A stretch of DNA of 64,000 nucleotides from Bacteroidota bacterium (GCA_030706635.1 JAUZOD010000016.1:1-64000); one strand, 5' to 3'; numbered from the stretch's first letter, positions 34,080 through 43,148 are shown. Made by a program: numbers and translations. The notes: generated by a model from the letters alone, not told the origin.

Positions 34080-34553
34080 TCAGAGCCACCGTCTGACCTT
34101 TTTTTTGTAATCGGAATAACTGGCTCCGAAAGCCTTTAATAAATATTTTTCTTCCGGAAGAATAATAAAGTAATTGATTAATACAAATAATAGGGGAAGC
34201 AGGATGATGGTCCACCAGTTTCCAAAAATCAGGGCAACGCCCAAATAGACAAATAATAGCCCCAGGTACATTGGATTCCGGCTAACTGAATAGATTCCAT
34301 TTGTTTGAAGCGAGGTCGCCGGTTTTACCGTAATCAGCGTATTTTTTGTTTTGAAAAACTGACGCAGCGCAGGAGCAGTGGTCATGAGTCCGAAGGCAAT
34401 AATTACAGATCCTCCAAGATGAGCGATTGAAGTTTGAAAGAAACCACGGCTTACTGGGTAATATCGCTGCAATAAAAGGGAAAACAAAAACAGGGAGACA
34501 TAAAAAAGAGGCGGGGGTATGAAAACCCCGGGACTGTTTTTGGTATTTTTCAT
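34080..34553 (-). CDS. Isoprenylcysteine carboxyl methyltransferase-like membrane protein
   Basis: The 157-residue protein has four to five hydrophobic segments and the C-terminal signature of the ICMT/PEMT group: NGIYSVSRNPMYLGLLFVYLG, then EEKYLLKAFGASYSDYKKKVRRWL. Bacterial members methylate unknown small or lipid substrates with SAM. It lies 16 bp after leuS in the same direction and is probably cotranscribed. Confidence 0.85.
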   Translation of the reverse strand: MKNTKNSPGVFIPPPLFYVSLFLFSLLLQRYYPVSRGFFQTSIAHLGGSVIIAFGLMTTAPALRQFFKTKNTLITVKPATSLQTNGIYSVSRNPMYLGLLFVYLGVALIFGNWWTIILLPLLFVLINYFIILPEEKYLLKAFGASYSDYKKKVRRWL

Positions 34554-34569
34554 GAATGGGAAGCAATGA

Positions 34570-37464
34570 TTATACTACTATATTAATCATTTTATTCTTC
34601 ACATAAATCACTTTTTTAGGCGATTTGCCGTTCAGCCATTTTTGGACTGCAACATCCGACAGCACGAGGGCCTCCACCTGCTGTTGAGTAGCGTCCAGGC
34701 TGATATTCATTTCCGTTCTTGTTTTCCCGTTGATGGCTACCGGGTATTGCTTATCAGTTTCTGCAAGGTATTTCTGGTCGGCAACCGGATAGGGTGCATC
34801 GATGATGCTGAAAGGATTGCCCAGGAGATTCCAGAGTTCCTCACAAATATGCGGAGCATAGGGCGTGAGAAGAATGAGGATTTTTTCCAGCACTTCTTTT
34901 TTATGACATTTCAAATCGGCGAGCTCATTCACGGCGATCATCATGGTGCTGACAGCGGTATTGAATGAATGCCGCTCCGTATCCTCGTCCATCTTTTTGA
35001 TCGTTTTATGCAGGATTTTTAATTCCGCGTCTGTTGCACCCATGGTCGTCCATACTTTACCTTTGGATTCATCATAAAATAAACGCCAGAGTTTACGGAG
35101 GAACCGGTGAACACCTTCGATGCCCTTGGTATCCCAGGGTTTGCTTTGCTCCACGGGACCAAGAAACATCTCATACATGCGAAAAGTATCTGCACCATAT
35201 TTTTCAACAAGTGCAGTGGGATCTACGGTATTGAATTTGGATTTTGACATCTTTTCTGTTTCGGTACCGCAGATGTATTTGTCATCCTCCAAAATGAATA
35301 AAGCCTCGGCGTATTCCTGTTTCCATTTCTTAAATTCTTTGATATTCAGTTGTACTCCATCCACCAGTTGAACGTCCACGTGTAAAGGGACCGGAGGCGC
35401 ACTAAACCAAATACTCATTTCATTGCCAATCAACCGGGAGACTTTAATCAGCAATTGCTCTGAAATATTTTTGTCGTTGTATTGATCAAAAAAAACTTTT
35501 GAAATAAAAACCGGAGGCAGTTTGCGTTCTGGCTGTTTATCGGGGCCGGTATAATTTGCGTTCATAGAAAGCCTGTAAACAAACCGGCTGCTTCCCTGGA
35601 TCATGCCTTGGTTCAGGAGCCTTCTGAATGGCTCGTCAAATCCGATTAAATCCAGGTCGAACAGAAATTTGGTCCACATGCGGCTGTACAAAAGATGCCC
35701 TACCGCATGCTCTGTACCTCCAATATATAAGTCTACCTGTCCCCAGTAATCCGATGCCTTCCGGTCGCAGAACTGCAGTGTATTGTGTGGATCCATATAA
35801 CGCAGAAAATACCAGCTGCTGCCGGCATAACCGGGCATGGTGCTGGTTTCAAGATGCCTGGCAGTCCATTCCGGAATGTTTGCGAGCGGGCCTTCCCCGT
35901 CGGGTCCTGGTTTGTAATTTTTTACTTCCGGTAATAACAGGGGAAGTTCTTTTTCATCCAGCGGATACGCAATGCCATTTTTCCATACGATCGGGAACGG
36001 TTCTCCCCAGTAACGCTGACGGCTAAATGCAGCATCGCGCATTTTATAGTTCACTCGCCGGTTTCCGAGGCCCATGGATTCAAGCCGGTCATTCACCAGC
36101 CCGATAGCTTCTTTCATGGTCACCCCGTTCAGGAAATCGCTGTTTTCCAGCAAGGCCTCCTTGGTAGGATTGGCCTCTTGCCCATTAAAATATTTGCCAA
36201 TGATGTTTGTAATGGGGATCGCGAAATGCTGCGCGAATTTAAAATCGCGTTCATCACCGCAGGGTACGGCCATGATGGCCCCCGTTCCGTATCCCGCCAA
36301 CACATATTCTGATACCCACACCGGAATGCGCCTCCCGTCAAACGGGTTCAGGGCATAGGATCCGGTAAAGGAACCCGTGATCTTTTTTTCAGCCATCCGT
36401 TCCCGTTCGCTCCGGCTGTTTACGTACGCAATATATTCTTCTACCGGCTGCCGCCGAGAAGCCGTTGTAAGAGAGGAAACGAGTTCATGTTCCGGCGCAA
36501 TGACCATAAAGTCAACACCAAAGATGGTGTCTGGTCGTGTCGTGTACACCTTCAGCTTGGGTCGTTGTACCTGGCTGTTTCCCTGATCTGTTGCTATTTC
36601 AAAATCAATTTCCGCGCCGTAACTCTTACCGATCCAGTTCGCCTGCATTTCTTTCATCGCGTCACTGAATTCCACTTTATCCAGTCCTTCCAGCAGGCGA
36701 TCGGCATATTCCGTAATGCGCAGATACCATTGCCGCAATTTCTTTTTTACTACCGGATAGCCGCCACGTTCGCTGACGCCATTGATCACTTCATCGTTTG
36801 CCAGCACAGTGCCCAATCTCTCACACCAGTTCACCTCCCCATAGCCGCAATAGGCCAGGCGGAATTCCATTAAAATATCCTGTTGCCGTTTTTCCGGAAA
36901 TGCTTTCCATTCTTCTGCTGTAAATGCAGGCAGGTTACGGTATCCTGAAACAATGGCACTTCCCCCCGTTTCAAAAGACCGTATGAGTGATTGGATGGAA
37001 GACGCCTTTCTCTCATTCCGGTTGTACCAACTGTTAAACAACTGCAAAAAAATCCATTGGGTCCAACGGTAATATCCGGGCTCTGAAGTGTTTACCTCGC
37101 GGCTCCAGTCGAAGCAAAAACCGATCCTGTCCAGCTGATCCCGGAAATTTTTGATGTTCTGACCGGTGCTGTCGGCGGGATGCACACCATGATCAAGAGC
37201 ATATTGTTCTGCAGGCAGACCAAAGGCATCATAGCCCATCGGATGCAGTACGTTAAAGCCTTTCAGCCTTTTAAAGCGCGCGAAGATATCGCTGGCAATA
37301 TAGCCAAGGGGATGTCCCACATGCAATCCGGTGCCACTTGGATATGGAAACATGTCGAGCACATAGTATTTGGGTTTCGGGCTGTTGCTGTTTACCCGGT
37401 ATACCTGACCGGCCGTCCATTGTTCCTGCCATTTTCTTTCAAGACTGCTGAATGAATACTCCAT
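34570..37464 (-). CDS. leuS: Leucyl-tRNA synthetase
   Basis: LeuRS charges tRNA-Leu. The 964-residue enzyme starts at the ATG at 37464 (MEYSFSSLERKWQ). The class I HIGH motif is GLHVGHPLGY (about 47-56), the CP1 editing domain follows with TTRPDTIFGVDF, and the KMSKS loop is TEKMSKSKFNTV. An insertion of about 90 residues just before KMSKS (with NANYTGPDKQPE) is the leucine-specific domain, long in this phylum. The longer frame upstream of 37464 crosses the promoter and can be dismissed. Confidence 0.97.
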   Translation of the reverse strand: MEYSFSSLERKWQEQWTAGQVYRVNSNSPKPKYYVLDMFPYPSGTGLHVGHPLGYIASDIFARFKRLKGFNVLHPMGYDAFGLPAEQYALDHGVHPADSTGQNIKNFRDQLDRIGFCFDWSREVNTSEPGYYRWTQWIFLQLFNSWYNRNERKASSIQSLIRSFETGGSAIVSGYRNLPAFTAEEWKAFPEKRQQDILMEFRLAYCGYGEVNWCERLGTVLANDEVINGVSERGGYPVVKKKLRQWYLRITEYADRLLEGLDKVEFSDAMKEMQANWIGKSYGAEIDFEIATDQGNSQVQRPKLKVYTTRPDTIFGVDFMVIAPEHELVSSLTTASRRQPVEEYIAYVNSRSERERMAEKKITGSFTGSYALNPFDGRRIPVWVSEYVLAGYGTGAIMAVPCGDERDFKFAQHFAIPITNIIGKYFNGQEANPTKEALLENSDFLNGVTMKEAIGLVNDRLESMGLGNRRVNYKMRDAAFSRQRYWGEPFPIVWKNGIAYPLDEKELPLLLPEVKNYKPGPDGEGPLANIPEWTARHLETSTMPGYAGSSWYFLRYMDPHNTLQFCDRKASDYWGQVDLYIGGTEHAVGHLLYSRMWTKFLFDLDLIGFDEPFRRLLNQGMIQGSSRFVYRLSMNANYTGPDKQPERKLPPVFISKVFFDQYNDKNISEQLLIKVSRLIGNEMSIWFSAPPVPLHVDVQLVDGVQLNIKEFKKWKQEYAEALFILEDDKYICGTETEKMSKSKFNTVDPTALVEKYGADTFRMYEMFLGPVEQSKPWDTKGIEGVHRFLRKLWRLFYDESKGKVWTTMGATDAELKILHKTIKKMDEDTERHSFNTAVSTMMIAVNELADLKCHKKEVLEKILILLTPYAPHICEELWNLLGNPFSIIDAPYPVADQKYLAETDKQYPVAINGKTRTEMNISLDATQQQVEALVLSDVAVQKWLNGKSPKKVIYVKNKMINIVV

Positions 37465-37473
37465 ATGAACCAA

Positions 37474-37481
37474 CAAAAATA
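37474..37481 (-). promoter_or_regulatory. -7 box of leuS (TATTTTTG on the - strand)
   Basis: CAAAAATA on the + strand is an exact reverse complement of TAnnTTTG. It ends only 9 nt before the leuS ATG, predicting a leader of a few nucleotides. Confidence 0.5.
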
Positions 37482-37503
37482 CGCATCGTGCGGGTAAATC
37501 TTC

Positions 37504-37511
37504 TATTTTTG
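37504..37511 (+). promoter_or_regulatory. -7 box TATTTTTG upstream of ftsX
   Basis: The octamer is an exact TAnnTTTG match 35 bp before the ftsX ATG, in the 82-bp space shared with divergent leuS. Confidence 0.5.
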
Positions 37512-37546
37512 CTCCTATCGTAATATAAAAAGGAAATCGACCAACT

Positions 37547-38419
37547 ATGGCGAATACCCGGAAAGGATCAGGCAAACGCTCAGCGCCTTCTTATATCATG
37601 GCCATCGTCGGTGTGTCCCTGGTACTTTTTCTGCTTGGCATTCTGGGATGGATTGTGATCAATGCCAATAAACTCGGTCAATATTTTAAAGAGAATATTG
37701 CCATGAATGTTTATATCCGGGAGAATGTTTCTGCTAAAGACAGTGCTACACTGGTGCAATATGTATCATCGCAACCTTATGTGAAATCATTTGAATACGT
37801 AACCAAAGACGTTGCTAAACAGAAGTACCTGCAGGATGGGAATAAGGATTGGGGAACACTGCTGGACAGGAATCCGCTACCCGCCAGCATTGATTTCAGG
37901 ATAAAAAAGGAATATGCCTCTACCGATTCCCTGACTAAAATTAAGGGTGACCTGCTCCAGAACATTGCGGTAAGTGATGTGCTCTATCCGCAATCCCTGG
38001 TGACGAACCTGAATAACATCATCAACAGGATCAGCATTATACTCCTTTCGGTAATCATCATAATCTCCGTACTCGTGATCTTTCTTATCGACAATACGAT
38101 CCGTCTGGCCATGTTCAGCAACCGCTTTCTGATCAAGACCATGCAGATGGTAGGCGCCACCCGCTGGTTTATTTCCAAGCCCATGGATTTAAGAGCTTTT
38201 ATCAATGGCCTGATCAGTGGATTGCTGGCCGTCGGCGGCCTGATTGCCGTAATCATTTTCGCAGAGAATCAGCTTCCTTATCTGAAGGCCCTTCGGGATT
38301 ATCCTTTGCTGATCATGCTTTTTCTGGTGATTATACTGCTGGGCATTTTTATTTCCTTTTTCAGCACCCACCGCAGCGTTCTAAAGTACCTCAAGATGAA
38401 GCTGGACGAATTATATTGA
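37547..38419 (+). CDS. ftsX: Cell division protein FtsX (permease-like)
   Basis: FtsX is the membrane subunit of the FtsEX complex, which activates cell-wall hydrolysis at the septum, in many bacteria through EnvC-like proteins. The 290-residue protein has a basic N-terminus, helix 1 (about 18-42), a periplasmic domain (about 43-165) with MNVYIRENVSA, and three more helices with the conserved FLIKTMQMVGATRWFI loop. ftsE is not adjacent. The EnvC-like protein at 10.6-11.9 kb is a candidate partner. It is followed by DUF3098 and uppP, a known Bacteroidota arrangement. Confidence 0.93.
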   Translation: MANTRKGSGKRSAPSYIMAIVGVSLVLFLLGILGWIVINANKLGQYFKENIAMNVYIRENVSAKDSATLVQYVSSQPYVKSFEYVTKDVAKQKYLQDGNKDWGTLLDRNPLPASIDFRIKKEYASTDSLTKIKGDLLQNIAVSDVLYPQSLVTNLNNIINRISIILLSVIIIISVLVIFLIDNTIRLAMFSNRFLIKTMQMVGATRWFISKPMDLRAFINGLISGLLAVGGLIAVIIFAENQLPYLKALRDYPLLIMLFLVIILLGIFISFFSTHRSVLKYLKMKLDELY

Positions 38420-38448
38420 TTTTAGTATATTGTGATTAATTCTGCGTT

Positions 38449-38721
38449 ATGGCAAAACAAATTAAAACCGCCTCTTCGTCCAGACAATATATTCCTTTAT
38501 TCGGGAAAGAAAATTACCGCTGGATGCTTATTGGTCTGGCTGCAATCCTCCTGGGGTTGCTACTGATGGTTGGAGGAAAAAGTAATGATCCCAATGTCTT
38601 TGATCCCTCACAGGTGTACAGTTTCAGAAGGATCACCGCGGCACCCATATTGATCCTGGGCGGGCTGGCCTTGGAAATTGTCGGAATCTTTAAAAAATCG
38701 AAAGTCCAGAAACCGCAATGA
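38449..38721 (+). CDS. DUF3098 small membrane protein
   Basis: The 90-residue protein has two hydrophobic segments (about 26-43 and 65-82) and the DUF3098 pattern: LFGKENYRWMLIGLAAILLGLLLM, then DPNVFDPSQVYSFRRIT. Its function is unknown. It overlaps uppP by 4 bp (ATGA) and follows ftsX by 29 bp, so it is translated with two cell-envelope genes. Confidence 0.88.
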   Translation: MAKQIKTASSSRQYIPLFGKENYRWMLIGLAAILLGLLLMVGGKSNDPNVFDPSQVYSFRRITAAPILILGGLALEIVGIFKKSKVQKPQ

Positions 38722-39518
38722 GCCTGATTCAAGCAATCCTCATTGCCATCGTAGAAGGCCTTACCGAATTTCTTCCCATTTCGTCAACCGCCCATATGAA
38801 GTTCGCCAACCCGCTCATTGGGGTTACGGAAAATGCTTTCACAGATCTGTTTGAGATTGTGATACAGCTGGCAGCCATATTATCGGTGGTGGTTCTCTAT
38901 TACAAACAATTCTTTGATTTTAAAAAGATCGGATTTTACGTTAAGCTCGTCATCGCGCTGATCCCGGCCATCATTGCGGGCGTTCTGCTGAAAAAACACA
39001 TTGACGCCCTGCTTGGTGACATCGTATTCATAGCGGGTGTAATGATTGCCGGTGGTATCGTATTGTTGTTTATAGATAAGCTATTTACCAAACCCTTAAT
39101 CCATAGCCAGGACGCTGTCAGCAATAAAAATGCTTTTGTGATCGGCTGTTACCAGGTGTTATCCATTCTTTTCCCTGGTCTCAGTCGCAGTGCCGCTACC
39201 ATCATTGGGGGCCTTGCACAGAAACTGGACCGCCGTACTGCGGCGGAGTTCTCTTTTTTTCTTGCCGTACCAACCATGCTGGCTGCTTCCGTAAAAAGTT
39301 GCTTGGACGTTCACCAGGATCATCCGGAAGTTTTCTCAAAAGACAGCATGACCCTGCTGGCCGTCGGCAGCGTGATCGCCTTTATTGTGGCCCTGATCGC
39401 CATCAGATTCTTCATCACGTATCTGCAAAGGCATGGGTTTAAATTATTCGGCTATTATCGCATTCTGGCCGGTTCCGTGATTCTGCTCCTGGTGTGGAAG
39501 GGAATAATCCATCAATAA
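38718..39518 (+). CDS. uppP: Undecaprenyl-diphosphatase UppP (BacA)
   Basis: UppP dephosphorylates undecaprenyl diphosphate and so recycles the lipid carrier for peptidoglycan and other surface polymers. The 266-residue membrane protein has both catalytic segments: VEGLTEFLPISSTAHM near the N-terminus and LFPGLSRSAATIIGG near residue 155. The carrier it recycles is also what the polysaccharide locus at 42-57 kb should need. It is third in the ftsX operon. Confidence 0.95.
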   Translation: MSLIQAILIAIVEGLTEFLPISSTAHMKFANPLIGVTENAFTDLFEIVIQLAAILSVVVLYYKQFFDFKKIGFYVKLVIALIPAIIAGVLLKKHIDALLGDIVFIAGVMIAGGIVLLFIDKLFTKPLIHSQDAVSNKNAFVIGCYQVLSILFPGLSRSAATIIGGLAQKLDRRTAAEFSFFLAVPTMLAASVKSCLDVHQDHPEVFSKDSMTLLAVGSVIAFIVALIAIRFFITYLQRHGFKLFGYYRILAGSVILLLVWKGIIHQ

Positions 39519-39531
39519 ATCCTTGTCGGTT

Positions 39532-40833
39532 ATGCAGACAGCCTCCAAAAAAGTAATTCGTGGGTGGGCCATGTACGACTGGGCGAATTCTGTATACAAC
39601 CTTGTTATCACCACCACGTTCTTCCCGATTTATTTCACTGCCGTAACCAAAAAGCAATTCGGGAGCGAACTGGTTCCATTTCTTGGTCGCAAATTCATTA
39701 ACTCTTCTTTATACGATTATTCACTGGCGGTGGCTTATCTTTTTATCGCCCTGCTCTACCCGGTGCTTACCTCTATTGCCGATTCGCGCGGCAACAAAAA
39801 AGCGTTCATGAAATTCTTTTGTTACCTGGGCTCTGCCGGCTGTGCGATGCTTTATTTTTTTAATGGTGCCAACCTGTGGCTGGGCATTCTGTGCTTTATG
39901 ATGGCTGCCATGGGCTATGTGGGCAGCCTCGTGTTTTACAATGCCTTTCTGCCCGAGATTGCGGCGCCGGAAGACAGAGACCGCGTCAGTGCCAGGGGGT
40001 TTTCTTATGGTTATATCGGGAGCGTGATCTTACAGATCGTTGGGTTTGTGCTGGTTCTGCTGATTACTACGAACCCTTTCCTGGCACCGCGAATTACATT
40101 CCTGCTGGTGGGCGTTTGGTGGGCTGGATTTGCACAGATCACTTTTGCGGCGCTGCCGGAAACAAGATCATCTGCGCCTATCCGTTCGAAGATCATCCAG
40201 GAAGGATTTTCTGAAATGAAAAAAGTGTACCGTGAAATAAAACAGCTGCCCATTCTAAAAAAGTTCCTCCGCGGGTTTTTCTTTTACAGCATGGGTGTGC
40301 AAACAGTGATGCTGGCGGCTACTTTATTTGGTAGTAAACTGCTGCAACTGGAGGATACAAAACTCATCGTTACCGTGGTGATTATTCAGCTGGTAGCTAT
40401 TCCCGGAGCCATCTGGATGAGCCGGCTCTCCGAGAAGTTCGGCAACCTGCGCGTGCTGATCGGTATGGTCCTGTTCTGGATACTGATTTGTTTTGCAGCC
40501 TATTATACAGCCCTCTTTAAGGAACAAGGAGGAAATCCGGAATTGGGTTTCTATGCGCTGGCCATTGCAGTCGGCCTCGTTATGGGGGGTATTCAATCCC
40601 TCAGCCGCTCAACCTATTCCAAACTGATGCCCGAAACAAAAGATACTGCGTCCTATTTCAGCTATTTCGATTTTACAGAAAAAGTGGCCATCGTGATCGG
40701 CATGTTCAGCTTCGGACTGATTGAAGAACTTACCGGCAGCATGAAGAATTCGGTTTTATCGCTTATCCTGTTTTTTGCTGTCGGACTTTTCTGGCTGGTG
40801 GATGCTTACAGGAAATCGCAGAAAATTAGTTGA
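39532..40833 (+). CDS. MFS transporter of the UMF1/Atg22-like group
   Basis: The 433-residue protein has twelve predicted membrane helices and begins RGWAMYDWANSVYNLVITTTFFPIYF, the hallmark of the UMF1/Atg22-like branch (PF11700). Fungal Atg22 exports amino acids from the vacuole; bacterial substrates are unknown. The GGIQSLSRSTYSKLMP segment in the second half is also typical. The start is the ATG at 39532. The TGA stop lies in the first unit of a heptad array. Confidence 0.88.
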   Translation: MQTASKKVIRGWAMYDWANSVYNLVITTTFFPIYFTAVTKKQFGSELVPFLGRKFINSSLYDYSLAVAYLFIALLYPVLTSIADSRGNKKAFMKFFCYLGSAGCAMLYFFNGANLWLGILCFMMAAMGYVGSLVFYNAFLPEIAAPEDRDRVSARGFSYGYIGSVILQIVGFVLVLLITTNPFLAPRITFLLVGVWWAGFAQITFAALPETRSSAPIRSKIIQEGFSEMKKVYREIKQLPILKKFLRGFFFYSMGVQTVMLAATLFGSKLLQLEDTKLIVTVVIIQLVAIPGAIWMSRLSEKFGNLRVLIGMVLFWILICFAAYYTALFKEQGGNPELGFYALAIAVGLVMGGIQSLSRSTYSKLMPETKDTASYFSYFDFTEKVAIVIGMFSFGLIEELTGSMKNSVLSLILFFAVGLFWLVDAYRKSQKIS

Positions 40834-40896
40834 CAGTTGACGGATGACGGTTGACGGACTTTGTGTGCGAATTTGCACCTGATGTCCGACAACTGT
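40828..40896. repeat. Heptad array with degenerate inverted arm after the MFS gene
   Basis: The left arm is TTGACAG, TTGACGG, ATGACGG, TTGACGG (7-nt period, 40830-40857). The right arm (about 40882-40896) resembles it in reverse complement but has drifted. The MFS stop codon is the TGA at 40831-40833, and TGA also appears at 40838 and 40845, so all three + frames are closed within 17 nt. Unlike the arrays at 0.5 and 4.1 kb, the next gene runs in the same direction. Confidence 0.75.
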
Positions 40897-40904
40897 TAAC
40901 CCTT

Positions 40905-40912
40905 TAATTTTG
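40905..40912 (+). promoter_or_regulatory. -7 box TAATTTTG of the MBL hydrolase gene
   Basis: The octamer is an exact TAnnTTTG match ending 5 nt before the ATG at 40918, the same spacing as in dut, so the transcript should be leaderless or nearly so. An in-frame GTG at 40912 lies within the box and should not be the start. Confidence 0.5.
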
Positions 40913-40917
40913 TGTTC

Positions 40918-41781
40918 ATGAATCTTCATATTATTTCCGACGGTTACTTTAAACTCGACGGCGGTGCTATGTTCGGCGTGGTGCCCAAAAGCATCTGGAA
41001 CAGAACTAATCCGGCAGATGAAAATAATCTTTGCTCCTGGGCCCTCCGCTGCCTGCTGATTGAAGATGGGAACCGGCTGATCCTGGTGGATAATGGGATC
41101 GGCGATAAACAGGATGCGAGATTTTTCAGCCATTATTACCTGCATGGAAATGAGCGTCTCGATGATTCTTTGAAAAAGAAAGGATTCCGGAAAGAAGACG
41201 TTACCGATGTTTTTCTGACCCATTTGCATTTTGATCACTGCGGAGGAAGTATTGTCCGGAGCGGAGACCGGCTGATCCCGGCATTTCCCAACGCAGTCTA
41301 CTGGAGCAACGAAAAACACTGGGAATGGGCCACGCAGCCAAATGAACGCGAGAAAGCTTCTTTTCTGAAAGACAATATTCTTCCGATTAAACACAGTGGC
41401 CAGCTGCAGCTGATTCCTGTTTCGGATAAAGCAGAAGAAAATCGGTTGCCGGTAACGGACTTTTTACCCGGATTCCGGATCCGGTTTGTGAGCGGGCATA
41501 CCGAATCCATGATGCTTCCCGAAATTGACTATAAAGGAAGAACGATTGTTTTTGCAGCGGATCTTTTCCCTTCGGTTAGCCACCTGCCGCTTCCCTATGT
41601 AATGGCTTACGACATGTTCCCTTTAAAGACCCTGCAGGAAAAGAAATCCTTTTTGGCCGAGGCCCTGGAGAACGATCTCGTTCTTTTCTTTGAACACGAT
41701 CCGGTAAATGAATGTTGTACCGTTCAGCAGACGGAAAAGGGGATCAGGGTGAAGGATATATTCAGGCTGGTGGACCTCTGA
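40918..41781 (+). CDS. MBL-fold metallohydrolase
   Basis: The 287-residue protein has the metallo-beta-lactamase fold with the metal motif THLHFDHCGG (H102, H104, D106, H107), a further histidine in VSGHTESMM and an aspartate in FAADLFP. No signal peptide is present, so it is cytoplasmic. It is similar in layout to quorum-quenching lactonase-like and N-acyl hydrolase proteins, but the substrate cannot be assigned. It is followed by a strong terminator. Confidence 0.88.
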   Translation: MNLHIISDGYFKLDGGAMFGVVPKSIWNRTNPADENNLCSWALRCLLIEDGNRLILVDNGIGDKQDARFFSHYYLHGNERLDDSLKKKGFRKEDVTDVFLTHLHFDHCGGSIVRSGDRLIPAFPNAVYWSNEKHWEWATQPNEREKASFLKDNILPIKHSGQLQLIPVSDKAEENRLPVTDFLPGFRIRFVSGHTESMMLPEIDYKGRTIVFAADLFPSVSHLPLPYVMAYDMFPLKTLQEKKSFLAEALENDLVLFFEHDPVNECCTVQQTEKGIRVKDIFRLVDL

Positions 41782-41857
41782 AATCCGGATAGAAATATAA
41801 TATTTCTTTTAATCCTGCGTTATAGGGACTTACTAACCCCTATCATAGATTCCATAG

Positions 41858-41886
41858 GCCGGGATATTTTCCTGGCTTTTTTATTT
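41858..41886 (+). terminator. Rho-independent terminator after the MBL gene
   Basis: GCCGGGA (41858-41864) pairs with TCCTGGC (41870-41876) with one G-T pair, loop TATTT, followed by TTTTTTATTT. A weaker 6-bp hairpin, ATAGGG with CCCTAT, lies at 41822-41843. Confidence 0.75.
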
Positions 41887-41889
41887 GTT

Positions 41890-42351
41890 TTATTTGGACG
41901 GATCTTCCTTTTTGAGAAAATAATCTTCTGAGGAATAGTCGAAAGTTTTTGGGAGCGCCGATGCGTAGTGCTCATCGTAGGGTACAAAAAAATACAGGTA
42001 AAGAGCCCGGCTGACCCGCATGAACCAAGGTTGCAATACCAGCAGCAGAACGCCATTAATACTCAGCCACCAGAAGAAGCGATTGTCCTGAAGGGAAAAT
42101 CCTAAGGTCAGCCACCACAAGGCAAAACTTAACCCGGAGAAGACCACGGTCAGCAAATAGCTGACATAAGCAGTTCCATACCAGAATCCGATCTCCAGCT
42201 CAAAGAGCTGCCCGCAAACAGGGCAATGCTGCGGCATTTTCGTCATTTCCTTCAACTTCCACGGATTGGGGTTGCTAAACATGGCGCCCCTTCGGCAATG
42301 GGGACATTTTTGTGTGAGAATACTCCAAACCATTCCGGGTTTACCCGCCAT
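41890..42351 (-). CDS. DUF983 membrane protein with two CxxC motifs
   Basis: The 153-residue protein has two CxxC pairs (C16/C19 in CPHC and C44/C47 in CPVC), which look like a small zinc ribbon, followed by two or three hydrophobic helices (about 60-115) and an acidic tail. This is the DUF983 family; function is unknown. A -7 box (CAAAGATA, 42368-42375) lies upstream, giving a leader of about 12 nt. Confidence 0.85.
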   Translation of the reverse strand: MAGKPGMVWSILTQKCPHCRRGAMFSNPNPWKLKEMTKMPQHCPVCGQLFELEIGFWYGTAYVSYLLTVVFSGLSFALWWLTLGFSLQDNRFFWWLSINGVLLLVLQPWFMRVSRALYLYFFVPYDEHYASALPKTFDYSSEDYFLKKEDPSK

Positions 42352-42367
42352 AAGTTAATTATTTAGA

Positions 42368-42375
42368 CAAAGATA
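42368..42375 (-). promoter_or_regulatory. -7 box of the DUF983 gene (TATCTTTG on the - strand)
   Basis: CAAAGATA is an exact reverse complement of TAnnTTTG, 17 nt before the ATG at 42351; it lies in the 29-bp gap after the GT2 gene. Confidence 0.45.
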
Positions 42376-42380
42376 GACTC

Positions 42381-43142
42381 TTATCCTGAGGCTTTCTGAA
42401 GACGATATAACTTGACGTGCTTGAGGAATGTAAGGTGGGCAATCTGAACCGCAATCACAAACCCGAAGAACCCGTCCATAAATCCGGCTCTTAACAAATA
42501 GCTTTGAACAAACGCCCAGAATGGGTTGAACATGATCCCGAGCATCCGGGTCCTTTTTCCCTTCTCGTAGAGTAAACGGGCCGAAAGGGTGCTGTATCTG
42601 TTATTCCTTTCGGTATGTTCTTCCAGGTTTGAGTACGTATAATGTAAAAGATCCCCCTGAAGATGATGGATGCGGGCATCGGCTACAGGAAGCAGTGATT
42701 CGTGAACAATATCCAGGCTCCAGGCTGCCTTTTTGCGATTGACCAGCCGGATTTTCTTGTCCGGATACCAGCTGCCGTGACGGATCCACCGGCCGCAATA
42801 GCTGTTTAACCGGTTCATCTGGTATCCGTCATAAGGGAACCCCTTGTTTTTTTCCTCGGCGATTTCAATGCAAAGCGCCTCGCTGAGGAATTCATCGGCA
42901 TCCAGGAATAGTATATAATCGTTTGCAGCGAGGGCAGTTGCTGCATTTTTCTGTGCACCATATCCGGAGAAGGTCTGCTGGACAAAATTTCCACCCAATC
43001 CTTTCACAATGGAAGCTGTACGGTCGGTGGAAAAAGAGTCCAGCACAACCACCTCGTCGGCAATGCTGCCCGCCGAGCGTATGCACCGCTCTATATTCCT
43101 CTCTTCATTAAGGCTGATAATGACAATGGATAGTTTTTCCAT
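42381..43142 (-). CDS. WaaE/KdtX-like family 2 glycosyltransferase
   Basis: The 253-residue GT-A enzyme has the start LSIVIISLNEERNIERCIRS, the EVVVLDSFSTDRT loop and the metal-binding LDADEFLS. The later segment WYPDKKIRLVNRKKAAW and VHESL is typical of WaaE-like transferases that add a sugar to lipopolysaccharide core. A C-terminal amphipathic stretch may bind the membrane. It follows the ABC exporter by 6 bp in the same direction, so both probably serve lipid A/LPS or the neighbouring polysaccharide. Confidence 0.85.
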   Translation of the reverse strand: MEKLSIVIISLNEERNIERCIRSAGSIADEVVVLDSFSTDRTASIVKGLGGNFVQQTFSGYGAQKNAATALAANDYILFLDADEFLSEALCIEIAEEKNKGFPYDGYQMNRLNSYCGRWIRHGSWYPDKKIRLVNRKKAAWSLDIVHESLLPVADARIHHLQGDLLHYTYSNLEEHTERNNRYSTLSARLLYEKGKRTRMLGIMFNPFWAFVQSYLLRAGFMDGFFGFVIAVQIAHLTFLKHVKLYRLQKASG

Positions 43143-43148
43143 CGGAAT

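Noticed and set aside
36074-36873. Several + strand frames opposite leuS
   Set aside because: Shadows of a long conserved gene; no independent support.
37465-37575. Extended start of leuS upstream of 37464
   Set aside because: It would run through the leuS and ftsX -7 boxes, and the sequence from the ATG at 37464 already gives the normal N-terminus.
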